This document shows positions 54,374-62,997 of a DNA stretch of 64,000 nucleotides, in pieces. Under the pieces are notes generated by a model that saw only the letters and a list, made by a program, of their open reading frames with translations, was not told the origin of the DNA and did no database searches. The position numbers were made by a program, and so were the translations under genes. The DNA is from Fimbriimonadaceae bacterium. Its GTDB lineage: Bacteria; Armatimonadota; Fimbriimonadia; Fimbriimonadales; Fimbriimonadaceae. Position 1 is the first letter of the stretch, and the number at the start of each line of letters is the position of its first letter. Location: NCBI GenBank assembly GCA_019454145.1, contig CP075366.1:847564-911563 (forward strand), read 5' to 3'.

Positions 54374-55216
54374 TTAACCCATAACCTGACGTCGCCGAAT
54401 CGCGACCTTACGCAAACCATCCTCGATCTCACCGAGTTCGAGGATGAACAAATCACCAAATTCATCGAATTCAAACGGGCCAGAATCATCTGGTTTACGT
54501 ACCAGTTGGAAGGCCAGCCGCATCATGAGACCGGTAATCAGAACCTCGCGGTCAGATTCTTGAGGATCGCTTTTGAGTTCGGCTAAGCCAACCTTTCTCA
54601 AACCGTAGGTTCGCGCGTAGCAAGAGTCTTCGTCCCGCTTCCATTGAACGCGCACATGGAATTCCGGCCGCTCTGTGTTACTGGTTTGTTGAAGCATGGA
54701 ACGGAAATCTTCCGCTGTCCACATCTTTTCGCCGATATGGTCGAACACCACTTGCCCGTTCATCATTTCAGCGATGGCGTCAGTCATATGCGGCACAAAC
54801 TGCAAGTGCCGATTATCTTTCAGCACGGCCTCGCTGGCATAACGAACCTTTACCAGCGCATCGCAGTTGGCAAGTCGGCCCAGAATTTCCCCCGTTGGCT
54901 CAACATCTTCTTCAAACAAATCTGGTCGAAAGACCAGCGCATTTTTTTCTTTAAGAGCAACTGCCAGGTGCAAGCGGACATCAGTGAACAACATCCCTTC
55001 CCTAGCACCAATCGAAGGTCGTCCTGGCTTATTGTGTGGGTTTGAGCTGATCATTCGATCCATCAATTTTGTTTGATCGGGCAGCTTTTTTTCGGTTGTG
55101 TAAATCCAGTATTCAGTGAGCGCCAGATAACCCGGCTCTCTACGACCAACTAAGATCCGCCAGCCAACTAACCCCGCCAATATGCCGACGAGAGCAACGG
55201 GAATCAGCCAGCCCAT
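54374..55216 (-). CDS. membrane-anchored hypothetical protein
   Basis: A 280-aa protein with one N-terminal transmembrane helix (about residues 3-22), then a soluble domain. Segments include EYWIYTTEKKLPDQTKLMDRMI, LFTDVRLHLAVALKEKNALV, HMTDAIAEMMNGQVVFDHIG and a C-terminal EFGDLFILELGEIEDGLRKV. No known family was recognised. It starts directly after the stop of the 72-aa CxxC protein, so they are one transcription unit. Convergent with the PPC-like gene. Confidence 0.55.
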   Translation of the reverse strand: MGWLIPVALVGILAGLVGWRILVGRREPGYLALTEYWIYTTEKKLPDQTKLMDRMISSNPHNKPGRPSIGAREGMLFTDVRLHLAVALKEKNALVFRPDLFEEDVEPTGEILGRLANCDALVKVRYASEAVLKDNRHLQFVPHMTDAIAEMMNGQVVFDHIGEKMWTAEDFRSMLQQTSNTERPEFHVRVQWKRDEDSCYARTYGLRKVGLAELKSDPQESDREVLITGLMMRLAFQLVRKPDDSGPFEFDEFGDLFILELGEIEDGLRKVAIRRRQVMG

Positions 55217-55435
55217 CTACGGCGCGACCCCAGAAGTCCACCGAAGTGCTAGTTCGGTTTCTTTATCATCTAAAAAAGTAAAACAAACATCGCAAAGTCC
55301 AGCTTCGTTGACTGATTTATTTCGGCACAATAAACACTGATCAATTCGCACGGCCACTTTTACGAAGCGAGCTTGAGTTAAAACCCATGCTAACTGGCTT
55401 CGTTCTACCCCTTCTGGATGCAAGCGATCGTTCAC
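55217..55435 (-). CDS. 72-aa putative zinc-ribbon protein
   Basis: A small protein starting at GTG (TAGAAT 6 nt upstream). It carries two CxxC knuckles 12 residues apart (CLLC and CDVC, about residues 34-37 and 48-51), separated by RNKSVNEAGL, the pattern of a rubredoxin-like zinc ribbon. The rest is helical and rather acidic. Its gene sits tight against the membrane-anchored hypothetical gene, which suggests a two-part complex. Function not known. Confidence 0.55.
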   Translation of the reverse strand: MNDRLHPEGVERSQLAWVLTQARFVKVAVRIDQCLLCRNKSVNEAGLCDVCFTFLDDKETELALRWTSGVAP

Positions 55436-55477
55436 TATTCGATTCTACTCCCGCCCAGCCACAGGTAACCTCAAGTT

Positions 55478-56251
55478 ATGCGAATCGCGACGTTTAATGT
55501 GAACTCAATACGGGCCAGAATGCCACGACTCATCGAATGGTTGGATTCTGCTCAGCCTGATATCGTCGCGATTCAAGAAACCAAGGTCGAAGACGCCAAA
55601 TTCCCGTTTGCCGACCTTGAATCAACTGGCTATATTGTCAACATTCACGGGCAACCTCGTTACAACGGCGTTTGCTTTCTTTCCAAAGAACCACTCGAAG
55701 ATATTCAAACTGGATTCCTTGACCCAGATATGCCAACTGATGCCCGAATTATCCGTGGCGTTTATAAAGGAGTTCATATCATCAATACTTATGTACCCAA
55801 CGGCACTCAGGTAGGCATTGATAAATGGGATTACAAAATGCGCTGGCTGGAAAAGTTCAAAGATTTCATTAGCGAACTAGGCAACACCAGTGAGAAGTTC
55901 ATTTGGCTTGGGGACATTAACATTGCGCCCACGCCAGGCGATGTTTATGAATCAGAAAAGCATTTAGGCGACGTTGGTCATCACCCAGACGAATTTGAAC
56001 GTCTTGCCCGAATTGTTGATTGGGGTTGGACGGACTGCTTCCGCAAATTCAATCAAGAGCCAGAGCACTACACATTCTTTGATTTCAGAATCCCAATGAG
56101 TGTTGCCCGCAACCTCGGCTGGCGAATTGACCACATCTATGCCTCGGAAGCACTTAAGGATTCAGTAACGAGCTGCTGGACTGACCTAGAAGCACGCACT
56201 AAAGAACGCCCCAGCGATCACGCTCCTCACCTGGCGGAATTCGATATTTAA
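55478..56251 (+). CDS. xth: exodeoxyribonuclease III
   Basis: A 257-aa ExoIII/APE-type enzyme that cleaves 5' to abasic sites and removes 3'-blocking groups in base excision repair. Landmarks are ATFNVNSIRARMPRLIEW at the start, IVAIQETKVED (catalytic Glu), IINTYVPNGTQ, the Asp-Asn pair in WLGDINIAPTPGDV, GWTDCFRKF and the C-terminal SDHAPHLAEF (Asp-His). TAACCT lies 6 nt before the ATG. A terminator follows. Confidence 0.95.
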   Translation: MRIATFNVNSIRARMPRLIEWLDSAQPDIVAIQETKVEDAKFPFADLESTGYIVNIHGQPRYNGVCFLSKEPLEDIQTGFLDPDMPTDARIIRGVYKGVHIINTYVPNGTQVGIDKWDYKMRWLEKFKDFISELGNTSEKFIWLGDINIAPTPGDVYESEKHLGDVGHHPDEFERLARIVDWGWTDCFRKFNQEPEHYTFFDFRIPMSVARNLGWRIDHIYASEALKDSVTSCWTDLEARTKERPSDHAPHLAEFDI

Positions 56252-56256
56252 GTACA

Positions 56257-56290
56257 AAAACACCCCGGTAAATGCCGGGGCGTTTTGTTT
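56257..56290 (+). terminator. bidirectional terminator between xth and the anti-sigma gene
   Basis: Arms CACCCCGG and CCGGGGCG (one mismatch) are flanked by A-runs on the left and T-runs on the right (GTTTTGTTTC), so it works for xth on the plus strand and, with TGTTTTTG after the stem, for the minus-strand sigma operon. Confidence 0.88.
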
Positions 56291-56318
56291 CTTTTGGAGA
56301 GGACGATGAAAAAATCGT

Positions 56319-57035
56319 TTAGCGAGCCATTTGCTCGGCAAGAGCAACCAGCTCATCTGGAGTTCGTTCTCCAAATAGAATGCACGTGTTGTTGCCTAGG
56401 TTCCATGTAACGCAATTGACTCCGTTCATTTGGCCCTTGCGGATTCCTGGATTCTGGGTTGGATTGTCAACGCCCTCCACTCGGTCAGCACCAGCAACAA
56501 CAACCACTGAAAGGCCGCCTAAGCCATTACGATCTCTGAGGCCAAACCGGACAAACTCGCGGTTGTCCAGTCTTCCCCCAATGGAACTGGTCATCGTAAA
56601 CCCTTGAAGGTTTAACTGCCTTGCCGCCGATATATCTGGATTGCGGCTTACTGCAACACCAGAACCGATGGGGTCAAGGACACTTGCGATCTGGGTCGAG
56701 GTCACAACGCGAGAGCTCACCATTCTATTGGCAAAACCGCCCGCTACAATCATGAGCATCAAAGCTCCGCAGAGTGCCCATGCATACTTTCCAACAAATC
56801 CTTCTGCTCGCTTAACTCGGTCAAGTTCATCCAGCCGGCCAACGCACGACTTCCAGCCTTCCTCGTTAGCAATCGGCTTACAGCCATCCGCTAGCGCGGC
56901 CTTCATAGAAAGCGCCCATTCGTATTCAGCTCGGCACTGGGCATCTGTTTCCAGCAGCCGCTTGGCTTCTGCCGCTTCCGATGCAGAGACTTCTCCATCG
57001 GCGTATGCGTGCATCAACTCAAATTCATGACTCAT
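56319..57035 (-). CDS. putative anti-sigma factor without the zinc motif
   Basis: A 238-aa single-pass membrane protein. The cytoplasmic part starts FELMHAYADGEVSASEAAEA, the usual opening of zinc-binding anti-sigma domains, and there is a transmembrane helix at about residues 84-106. The normal HxxxCxxC zinc motif is not present; only one Cys (about residue 33) lies in that region. The periplasmic part ends CVTWNLGNNTCILFGERTPDEL, with two Cys nine residues apart. It overlaps the sigma gene by 4 nt. It most likely binds the ECF sigma factor upstream. Confidence 0.75.
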   Translation of the reverse strand: MSHEFELMHAYADGEVSASEAAEAKRLLETDAQCRAEYEWALSMKAALADGCKPIANEEGWKSCVGRLDELDRVKRAEGFVGKYAWALCGALMLMIVAGGFANRMVSSRVVTSTQIASVLDPIGSGVAVSRNPDISAARQLNLQGFTMTSSIGGRLDNREFVRFGLRDRNGLGGLSVVVVAGADRVEGVDNPTQNPGIRKGQMNGVNCVTWNLGNNTCILFGERTPDELVALAEQMAR

Positions 57036-57601
57036 TTCTCGCTTTCCTGCTTAATGTAACCCTCTTGGAGGGCAAATCGTTCCAGTTCCCGACGGAGAAT
57101 TGCTCGTCCTCTGGCAATGCGCGAACGCACGGTTCCAACCGGAACATCTGTTGCAAGTGCGATTTCATCGTAGCTCAACCCTTGTAAGTCGCTGAGAATC
57201 ACCGCAATCTTAAAAACGTCCGGTACTTGGGACAAGGCTTCTTCAACTTCGGCCCCCAACATTTCATCAAATACCAACCGGTCAGGGCTGTATTCGGCTG
57301 GCCCTACTGGTTCGTACGAATTCTCGTCATCGTCCAGCGAAACCACCAATCCCGTGCGCTTTTTTCGTCGGTACTTGTTAATGTAGAGGTTGGTAAGAAT
57401 GCGCAGTATCCATGCCTTAAAATTCTGCCCATCAAAGCGTTCAAACGCTTCGTAGGCTCGCACGATCGCTTCCTGCGCCAAGTCCTCTGCTTCCTCGCGA
57501 TCACGGGTCAGGCGGAGCGCCGTACCGAAAATCGATGGGTAAGCGTCTTCAGCCTGTCGTTGAAAGCGATCGCGTAGAGAGTTGGCTCTAGAAAAGAGCA
57601 T
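57032..57601 (-). CDS. ECF-family RNA polymerase sigma factor
   Basis: A 189-aa ECF sigma factor of the SigE/RpoE type. Region 2 contains RDREEAEDLAQEAIVRAYEA and WILRILTNLYINKYRR (promoter melting and -10 recognition). Region 4 contains DVPVGTVRSRIARGRAILRR after YDEIA (-35 recognition). The linker of about 35 residues is rich in acidic residues. It is followed by the anti-sigma factor with an ATGA overlap. Target genes are unknown. TAGAAT lies 12 nt before the ATG; no clear GGAAC-type autoregulated -35 was found. Confidence 0.92.
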   Translation of the reverse strand: MLFSRANSLRDRFQRQAEDAYPSIFGTALRLTRDREEAEDLAQEAIVRAYEAFERFDGQNFKAWILRILTNLYINKYRRKKRTGLVVSLDDDENSYEPVGPAEYSPDRLVFDEMLGAEVEEALSQVPDVFKIAVILSDLQGLSYDEIALATDVPVGTVRSRIARGRAILRRELERFALQEGYIKQESEK

Positions 57602-57719
57602 GGATGCTGCGCGATTCTACCTCTGACCAGGTTCAACCCGTTCAGTGCCAGTGACGTTCCCGTAGTAAAAAGAAATTGCGAATAACCGCAAATATGCTGG
57701 GACTGTTAGACTTGCGTAA

Positions 57720-58571
57720 CTAGGCTGCGATATTGAACGACGCCATCACTTTATCAAGCTCTTGCTGAACGACTTGCAAAATGATCGGTATCTGCTCGAC
57801 CGGAAGTTCCACATCTTTGGCAAACTGAGCCACATCTGGAACCTTGGTCACCCCTGGGCCAGCATAGCCGCACATCACCGCGACCTTTTCGCCAAGATTC
57901 ACGAGTTTGGTTGACTCATAGTATTGACCGTCTTTGTTTGGCTCCCGGTGATACCGAATTCCGTTGCGCATGAGGTCATTGAGATGCCATTTTTCTGCAA
58001 GCAGTCCACCAACTTCTGTATGGTCGTAGCCAACAATATTCGTTTCAGCATCGTAAAGAGGAATCCCGGTTTTGAGACTGAGTTCAATCGCGGCATCAAG
58101 TTCTTTTGGCATGAATCGCTCAAAAATGAGAAGTCCGATGTCATGCATCATTCCCGTGCAATAGAGTTCTTCGCTCTTCACTGGCAACCGGAGCTTGCCA
58201 ATGACTCGGCATGCGATAGCGGTTGCAGTGGAATGCTGCCAGTACTGCAACTTATTAAAATGCTTTGATTCGGATTTATTCCCTGTCATCTGCTGGAACG
58301 AAATCCCAATCACCAGCGAGCGGATTGCCGACATCCCGAGAAAACTAATCGCCCGCCCTATGGTTGGTGCGCTGTTTCCCCCGTAGTAAGAGGAGTTTGC
58401 AACCTTCAGAATCTTTGCCGTTATTGCCGGATCCTGTTCAAATGCTTTTTCAAGATGTCGCTGATTCGCATTTGGGTCGTCGGCGAGTCTCATGATTTCG
58501 CTGACCGCTTGTGGAAGCACCGGAAGATTCTCGCTTCGGGCCATCCTTATTTCTAGACTCGCTAGTTGCAC
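57720..58571 (-). CDS. HDOD domain signalling protein
   Basis: A 283-aa HDOD-domain protein (stand-alone, without a receiver or GGDEF domain). It shows LPVLPQAVSEIMRLADDPNA, then DPAITAKILKVANSSYYGG, which is the hallmark of the family, and FLGMSAIRSLVIGISFQQM. These modules lack most metal ligands of true HD domains and regulate motility, nitrate and stress responses in other bacteria. The start at the GTG (58571) has TAATAT 6 nt upstream. An ATG 27 nt inside with AAGG nearby is an alternative. Confidence 0.85.
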   Translation of the reverse strand: MQLASLEIRMARSENLPVLPQAVSEIMRLADDPNANQRHLEKAFEQDPAITAKILKVANSSYYGGNSAPTIGRAISFLGMSAIRSLVIGISFQQMTGNKSESKHFNKLQYWQHSTATAIACRVIGKLRLPVKSEELYCTGMMHDIGLLIFERFMPKELDAAIELSLKTGIPLYDAETNIVGYDHTEVGGLLAEKWHLNDLMRNGIRYHREPNKDGQYYESTKLVNLGEKVAVMCGYAGPGVTKVPDVAQFAKDVELPVEQIPIILQVVQQELDKVMASFNIAA

Positions 58572-58666
58572 AGGTAAATATTAGGCAACTGTTCACTCCG
58601 TCTTCAGACTGAACCTGAACGAATTGTAAGAATATTCACCAGACCTATTGTTGAAACTTAACTGGC

Positions 58667-58701
58667 TTGAAAATTGTCTACTTGAGTGTATAGCACTAAA
58701 G
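58667..58701 (+). promoter_or_regulatory. promoter and HAIR operator of dnaJ-hspR
   Basis: A possible -35 TTGAAA (58667-58672) and -10 TATAGC (58689-58694) have a 16-nt spacer. Over the -10 lies CTTGAGT-N7-ACTAAAG (58681-58701), which matches the HspR inverted repeat HAIR (CTTGAGT-N7-ACTCAAG) at 13 of 14 bases. A further half-site CTTGAGC is at 58704-58710. The position over the -10 fits repression by the downstream HspR. Confidence 0.82.
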
Positions 58702-58712
58702 TGCTTGAGCGC

Positions 58713-59708
58713 ATGAATGCAATGAAGAATGATTATTACGCTCTCTTAGGCGTCAGTAAAAAGGCAGATGAAAAAGAAATCAAAGCTGCTTATCGCAAAC
58801 TTGCGCGTAAATATCACCCAGATTTGAACCCAAATAACCCTGAAGCCGAACAGAAGTTCAAAGAAGTTAGCGAGGCGTACGAAGTGCTATCGGATCCCGC
58901 AAAGCGGAAGAAATACGATATGTTTGGCTCAAACTGGGATCAAGTCGCTCAGCCAGGAGGAGGCGGAAATCCGGGGGGAGTTCGTTTCGAAGACATCGGC
59001 GGAGCCGGATTCGGCACGATTTTCGAGCAATTTTTTGAAGGGTTTGGTGCGCGAGGCGGTGATCCTTTTGCCGCTCAACGCCGTGTGATCCCCGCAACCG
59101 ACCTAGAACAGGCAATCACTTTGACTCTTGAAGAAATTGATTCCGGGGTTCGGCGAACACTCACCTATAACGCAAAAGATGCCTGCGTGAAGTGCAAAGG
59201 CTCGGGTCAAGTGCAAACCAACGACCGCCAAATGGCCGCGTGCCCCAACTGCAATGGAACTGGAATTGTTTCTCGCTCCCGCCGGGTTGAAGTCACGATC
59301 CCCGCAGGAATCGCTGATGGCAAGCGACTGCGAGTTTCGGGCGGCGGCACAAAGGGTTCAGATGGTCGGCAAGGCGACCTCTATGTTCTCATCAACCAGG
59401 CGCCTCACCCTAAATTCACACGAAAAGGCGACGACCTGGAAACTGAAATCGAAGTTGATTACTTAGAAGCCGTGCTCGGAGGAGAATCAAAAGTGCCGAC
59501 TCTGCGTTCTAGCGGAACAGTCACGATTCCACCAGGAACCTCAAGCGGAAAGCTGTTCCGGTTGAAAGGCCAGGGCTTAACGAAAGCGAGTGGAACTGGC
59601 AAAGGTGACCTCATCGCTAGGGTCAAAATTACAATTCCGACAGAACTTTCACCTAACGAGCGAAAGCATCTTGAAGCTGCTCGAAAATCAAGGATTAGCC
59701 AAAAATGA
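58713..59708 (+). CDS. DnaJ-like co-chaperone with a half-size zinc domain
   Basis: A J-domain protein of about 331 aa. The J domain (residues about 7-70) has [12 protein letters not shown] with the HPD signature. A Gly/Phe-rich linker follows, then a cysteine region with only two of the four CxxCxGxG motifs (CVKCKGSG and CPNCNGTG, about 20 residues apart). Two substrate-binding beta domains complete it. Type I DnaJ has four such motifs and two zincs, so this protein should bind one zinc. It stimulates DnaK ATPase. It has a HAIR operator and is coupled to hspR by ATGA. Start at 58713 or 58722; GTG at 58686 lies inside the operator and is rejected. Confidence 0.87.
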   Translation: MNAMKNDYYALLGVSKKADEKEIKAAYRKLARKYHPDLNPNNPEAEQKFKEVSEAYEVLSDPAKRKKYDMFGSNWDQVAQPGGGGNPGGVRFEDIGGAGFGTIFEQFFEGFGARGGDPFAAQRRVIPATDLEQAITLTLEEIDSGVRRTLTYNAKDACVKCKGSGQVQTNDRQMAACPNCNGTGIVSRSRRVEVTIPAGIADGKRLRVSGGGTKGSDGRQGDLYVLINQAPHPKFTRKGDDLETEIEVDYLEAVLGGESKVPTLRSSGTVTIPPGTSSGKLFRLKGQGLTKASGTGKGDLIARVKITIPTELSPNERKHLEAARKSRISQK

Positions 59709-60106
59709 GAAACACAAAACAACCTGTTTACATGATTGGCGTAGCCGCCGAACTGTGTGGCACTCACCCCCAAACACTACGCCAATACGAAAAACTTGGG
59801 CTTATCATTCCTGCCCGAGTTGGAGCGAAGAACCGACTCTACAGCGAAAACGACATTGCCCGCGTGAAGCAAATTCAACGCTTAACCCAGCAACTCGGCG
59901 TCAACCTTGCTGGCGTTGACATTATTCTAAAGCTTCTAGATGATATGGAAGATATGCGAACGGATTTTGAAGACCAGTTCAACGAATTCGCGAAAGATGT
60001 TGAATTGCGGATTCAATCTATGTCCGCAAATTCCAATGCCCCAGTTCGCCAAGATACGCCGTTAGTTCCCGTCCCTAAACTCAGGGTTCGCCGACGGTTC
60101 GAATAA
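59705..60106 (+). CDS. hspR: MerR-type heat-shock repressor HspR
   Basis: A 133-aa MerR-family regulator matching Hsp[21 protein letters not shown] (winged helix recognition), [30 protein letters not shown] and [14 protein letters not shown]. HspR of Streptomyces, Mycobacterium and Deinococcus represses dnaK-type operons by binding HAIR and is itself released when DnaK is titrated by damaged proteins. It shares an operon with dnaJ and its site is found upstream. The C-terminal about 30 residues are Pro/Arg-rich and overlap the end of the DUF418 gene on the other strand by 45 nt. Confidence 0.92.
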   Translation: MRNTKQPVYMIGVAAELCGTHPQTLRQYEKLGLIIPARVGAKNRLYSENDIARVKQIQRLTQQLGVNLAGVDIILKLLDDMEDMRTDFEDQFNEFAKDVELRIQSMSANSNAPVRQDTPLVPVPKLRVRRRFE

Positions 60107-61327
60107 CTGGGGCGGCACCGCTCCTCCAGTTGAAACTTCGGCGATTGCTTGGGTGGCACTGCGACCCATTGCCATGGATCTCCACACCCATTCAACTGGC
60201 CCCATCGGGAATTTTTTAAGCCAAAGATGAGCAAACATAAGGTTCACCGCCCAAACCGCGGGAACAACCGCGAGAATCTGCAGGAACGAAAGTCGGGCAA
60301 ATAAACCGCCGCCCCAGCTGTAGAAGAGCGCAGTGCAGATCAAACTCTGCATAAGGTAGCAAGTCAGGGCCATTTTGCCGACTGGAGAAATGAAGTTCGT
60401 GAACCCCTTGGCAATCCCTCGTTCTATTAGTATTGCGCCCCAGATTGCGTAGCCGATTGATAGAGGCGCATTAAATCCAAATTCAATCAGCGGGTCGAGA
60501 ACCTGCCCGCCGGGAATTAATCGCCAGAATGCCAAGGCAAAATTCAAAACCAGGCCAGCTATGCCGACGAAACTTAATTGCTTTGTTAGCTTCAGATTGC
60601 CGCTCGGTTTAGAGAACAATCCTTTCTTCGCCATCAAGAATCCAAACGCAACCATGGCCCCCAGTTCCAAGCAGATGAATGGAAGGCTCATCAAACTGAT
60701 CCCAAAAATCTTTAATCTGAACAGAATTTGCTCCAGATATGTGCCCGCTTGGTAAACGTGCTGCTCAGATGCGTGGTCACCCCACGCAAGAAATGAAGCA
60801 ATCGGATCCCCTGTGGCACTCATATCTGCCCGCGCTGATAGCTGACCGAAACCGCCCATGATCGAAAGGATCAGCATACTGATCGCAAGCCAAAACATCG
60901 CTCGGTCGGAAATCCGCACGCAAATCATGGCAAATAGCGCAACTACGGAATAAGCGAAAAGAATATCGCCGTACCAAATGAAAATCCCGTGTATCAGCCC
61001 AATTCCAAGTAGCAAAACTGTGCGCCAGGCGTAGCTCCCAGGCCAAGATTGCCCCGCCGAAAGCCTTTTACGGTACTGCAGATAAATCCCGGCTCCGAAC
61101 AAAACACAAAGCAAAGCCCGGGCTTTTCCCGTAATGAACGTCACCCGTAAGGCTTCAATAAGCGGGATTTCGCCCGGGAGGCTCCTGTGGCCCGCTATCT
61201 CATTTGCAATTCCGAACCAGCCAAAGGCGAAGATGTTCGCGAGCAGAATTCCAAGAATCGCCATTCCACGCAGAAAATCCAGACTTTCAATCCGATTTTT
61301 CACGGTTGGCAGAACGACGCTACTCAT
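60062..61327 (-). CDS. DUF418 family membrane protein
   Basis: A 421-aa protein with about ten transmembrane helices. The N-terminus ESLDFLRGMAILGILLANIF and later LLGIGLIHGIFIWYGDILF (Gly-Leu-x-His-Gly) are typical of the DUF418/YeiB family. The C-terminal GKMALTCYLMQSLICTALFY and a FPMGPVEWVWR motif complete the fit. Function of the family is unknown; a transport or acyl-transfer role is suspected because the topology is similar to acyltransferase-3 proteins. Its last 45 nt overlap hspR on the opposite strand. TAGTCT lies 9 nt before the ATG. Confidence 0.85.
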   Translation of the reverse strand: MSSVVLPTVKNRIESLDFLRGMAILGILLANIFAFGWFGIANEIAGHRSLPGEIPLIEALRVTFITGKARALLCVLFGAGIYLQYRKRLSAGQSWPGSYAWRTVLLLGIGLIHGIFIWYGDILFAYSVVALFAMICVRISDRAMFWLAISMLILSIMGGFGQLSARADMSATGDPIASFLAWGDHASEQHVYQAGTYLEQILFRLKIFGISLMSLPFICLELGAMVAFGFLMAKKGLFSKPSGNLKLTKQLSFVGIAGLVLNFALAFWRLIPGGQVLDPLIEFGFNAPLSIGYAIWGAILIERGIAKGFTNFISPVGKMALTCYLMQSLICTALFYSWGGGLFARLSFLQILAVVPAVWAVNLMFAHLWLKKFPMGPVEWVWRSMAMGRSATQAIAEVSTGGAVPPQLFEPSANPEFRDGN

Positions 61328-61370
61328 GAACAGTAAAGACTACGGAATCGGTCGGAAGTCGTTGAGACTT

Positions 61371-62072
61371 TTACTTTTTTATCGCGACACCCACGATCAA
61401 TGCATCACCCACAACGCGGATGACTTCACCCTTGTGCAAGACAACCCACTCCGAGCTATCTAGCCCGATCCATTGCCTGCACCCAGTTTGTTTGATTCCG
61501 TTTTCCAGCCTTGCGGCACGATTGCGTTCTCGAAAGTGGGTGTCAATCAAAGCCTTGGTTAACCCGATTCCTGGAACGATTTCTACCGTATCTTTTTCTT
61601 TTCCCGGCCCAGCGATCATAGGATTGCTCATGATCATCGCTCCGGCACTCGTGCCAAAAAAATTCGTGCCTCGTTTGAGAGCACTGCTGAATTCCTTTTG
61701 TAGCCACCCTGCCCCCCAGCGATCCATGAACAGCTTTTGGTCGCCACCTGGAATCCAAATTCCGCGTGCTTGTACGAGTTCTTTGCCTACCGCTTTGCGT
61801 CGATCATTATTTGGTTCACTATCTGATACCAGCCGCACGTTTTCCGCTCCGTTTTCCTTCAGCAACTCAACGCTTCCTGCGCCATTTGATGGTTCCTGGC
61901 GGGTTTGTGACATGACAATAATGAGCGATTTGGGGCCGCCGCACTCCGCGATAAACGCCTTGGCGACTTCAGGAGTGGTTGAACCTCCTCCCATCAGAAA
62001 CAGTTTGCCTTCCCTGCTTTCTACGGAAGGCAAACTCACCAACATCAAACTCGCAAGCGCGATTACAACCAT
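61371..62072 (-). CDS. peptidase S51 family protein (cyanophycinase/dipeptidase E-like)
   Basis: A 233-aa exported serine peptidase of clan PC. The signal peptide spans about residues 1-15. GGGSTTPEVAKAFI is at the start of the mature part, IPGGDQKLFMDRWG in the middle and the nucleophile Ser in FFGTSAGAMIMSNPMIAG. The last region has GLTKALIDTHFRERNRAARL with the conserved His and Arg. Cyanophycinases cut Asp-Arg chains; dipeptidase E cuts Asp-X. Which one cannot be decided. Its start overlaps the end of the esterase gene by 10 nt. Confidence 0.85.
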   Translation of the reverse strand: MVVIALASLMLVSLPSVESREGKLFLMGGGSTTPEVAKAFIAECGGPKSLIIVMSQTRQEPSNGAGSVELLKENGAENVRLVSDSEPNNDRRKAVGKELVQARGIWIPGGDQKLFMDRWGAGWLQKEFSSALKRGTNFFGTSAGAMIMSNPMIAGPGKEKDTVEIVPGIGLTKALIDTHFRERNRAARLENGIKQTGCRQWIGLDSSEWVVLHKGEVIRVVGDALIVGVAIKK

Positions 62073-62917
62073 TTAGAAATCGATTTTTCGCCCATCAGTT
62101 GCTTCGTCAAAAACTCAACTGATTCTTTGACGGCCTTGTCACATTCAGGAATCGTGAGCTTTATCTCATGCCCCATGCCTGGAATAACGCGCAATGTGTG
62201 CTCCACTCCGACTACCTTCATCGCATCATCCAATCGGTTAGCTTGTTTAGGCGGAACGGTTGTATCGGCGTCACCTTGGATGGTGAATACAGGGGCCGAT
62301 TTTTTATCAATAAAAGTGATCGGGCTAAAGCTCTTGATCGCTTCGCCCGCCGGGTCGTACTGCTTGCCCGTAACCTGCATCGAAAGGTAGCTCGCCACCG
62401 CCGTGTTAAAGTCTTTGGAGAGATCAACTGGGCCGAAAAAGTTCACAACGGCTTGAACCCTGCTCGATTGGGTTGGGTTATCCTTCGCTGTAGCATCACG
62501 GGTATCGGTGAAGCCAAGAAGTAATGCCAAGTGTCCACCCGCGCTTGCCCCGAGCGCACCCATCTTTGTTGTGTTGATTCCGTATTTTTTCGCGTTCGCT
62601 CTAAAGTAGCGAACCGCGCCTTGAACGTCATCAAGCATCGCCGGATATTTAGATTGGGGGGCGAGGCGGTAGGAGATCGTCGCCGAAGCAAAACCGTACT
62701 TAGCTAAATTTTCGCAGACAAGTGCCATGTCTTGCCGTTGACCGCCGACCCATGCACCACCGTGAATCACGATCACCATTGGATCACCATCTGGATTTCT
62801 CAAAGCTGGCGGGTAAAAGTCGGCTTTGATCTGGGATCCATCCAAATCTCGATAGATAATATCTTTTTGAATTTCAGCCTGCGAACAAGCCAGTGCGAAC
62901 AGAAAATTGGCGACCAT
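62063..62917 (-). CDS. secreted alpha/beta-hydrolase esterase
   Basis: A 284-aa alpha/beta hydrolase of the BD-FAE/esterase type. The HGGAWVGG oxyanion loop is near residue 52, the nucleophile elbow GASAGGHLALLLG near 123, and Asp in IQGDADTTVPPKQAN and His in IPGMGHEIKLT complete the triad. The N-terminus MVANFLFALACSQAEI is a signal peptide, possibly with a lipobox-like LAC. TACAAT lies 6 nt before the ATG. It is co-transcribed with the S51 peptidase; together they look like a small secreted degradative pair. Confidence 0.87.
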   Translation of the reverse strand: MVANFLFALACSQAEIQKDIIYRDLDGSQIKADFYPPALRNPDGDPMVIVIHGGAWVGGQRQDMALVCENLAKYGFASATISYRLAPQSKYPAMLDDVQGAVRYFRANAKKYGINTTKMGALGASAGGHLALLLGFTDTRDATAKDNPTQSSRVQAVVNFFGPVDLSKDFNTAVASYLSMQVTGKQYDPAGEAIKSFSPITFIDKKSAPVFTIQGDADTTVPPKQANRLDDAMKVVGVEHTLRVIPGMGHEIKLTIPECDKAVKESVEFLTKQLMGEKSISKWL

Positions 62918-62960
62918 TACAATATTGTAACGTTTCAGCTTGGATAAGGTTGACTAAATC

Positions 62961-62996
62961 TTAACTCGATTCGGCGTTTGAGGCTAAAATAGCCTC
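62961..62996 (+). promoter_or_regulatory. promoter of the RimK-associated gene pair, with palindrome over the -10
   Basis: A -35 TTAACT (62961-62966), spacer 18, and -10 TAAAAT (62985-62990) ending 7 nt before the ATG. A palindrome GAGGCT-AAAAT-AGCCTC (62980-62996) covers the -10 and reaches the start codon, so a dimeric regulator could block it. Confidence 0.55.
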
Positions 62997-62997
62997 C

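Noticed and set aside
57601-57719. Autoregulatory ECF promoter of the sigma gene
   Set aside because: A GGAAC is present but no matching -10 lies at the proper spacing.
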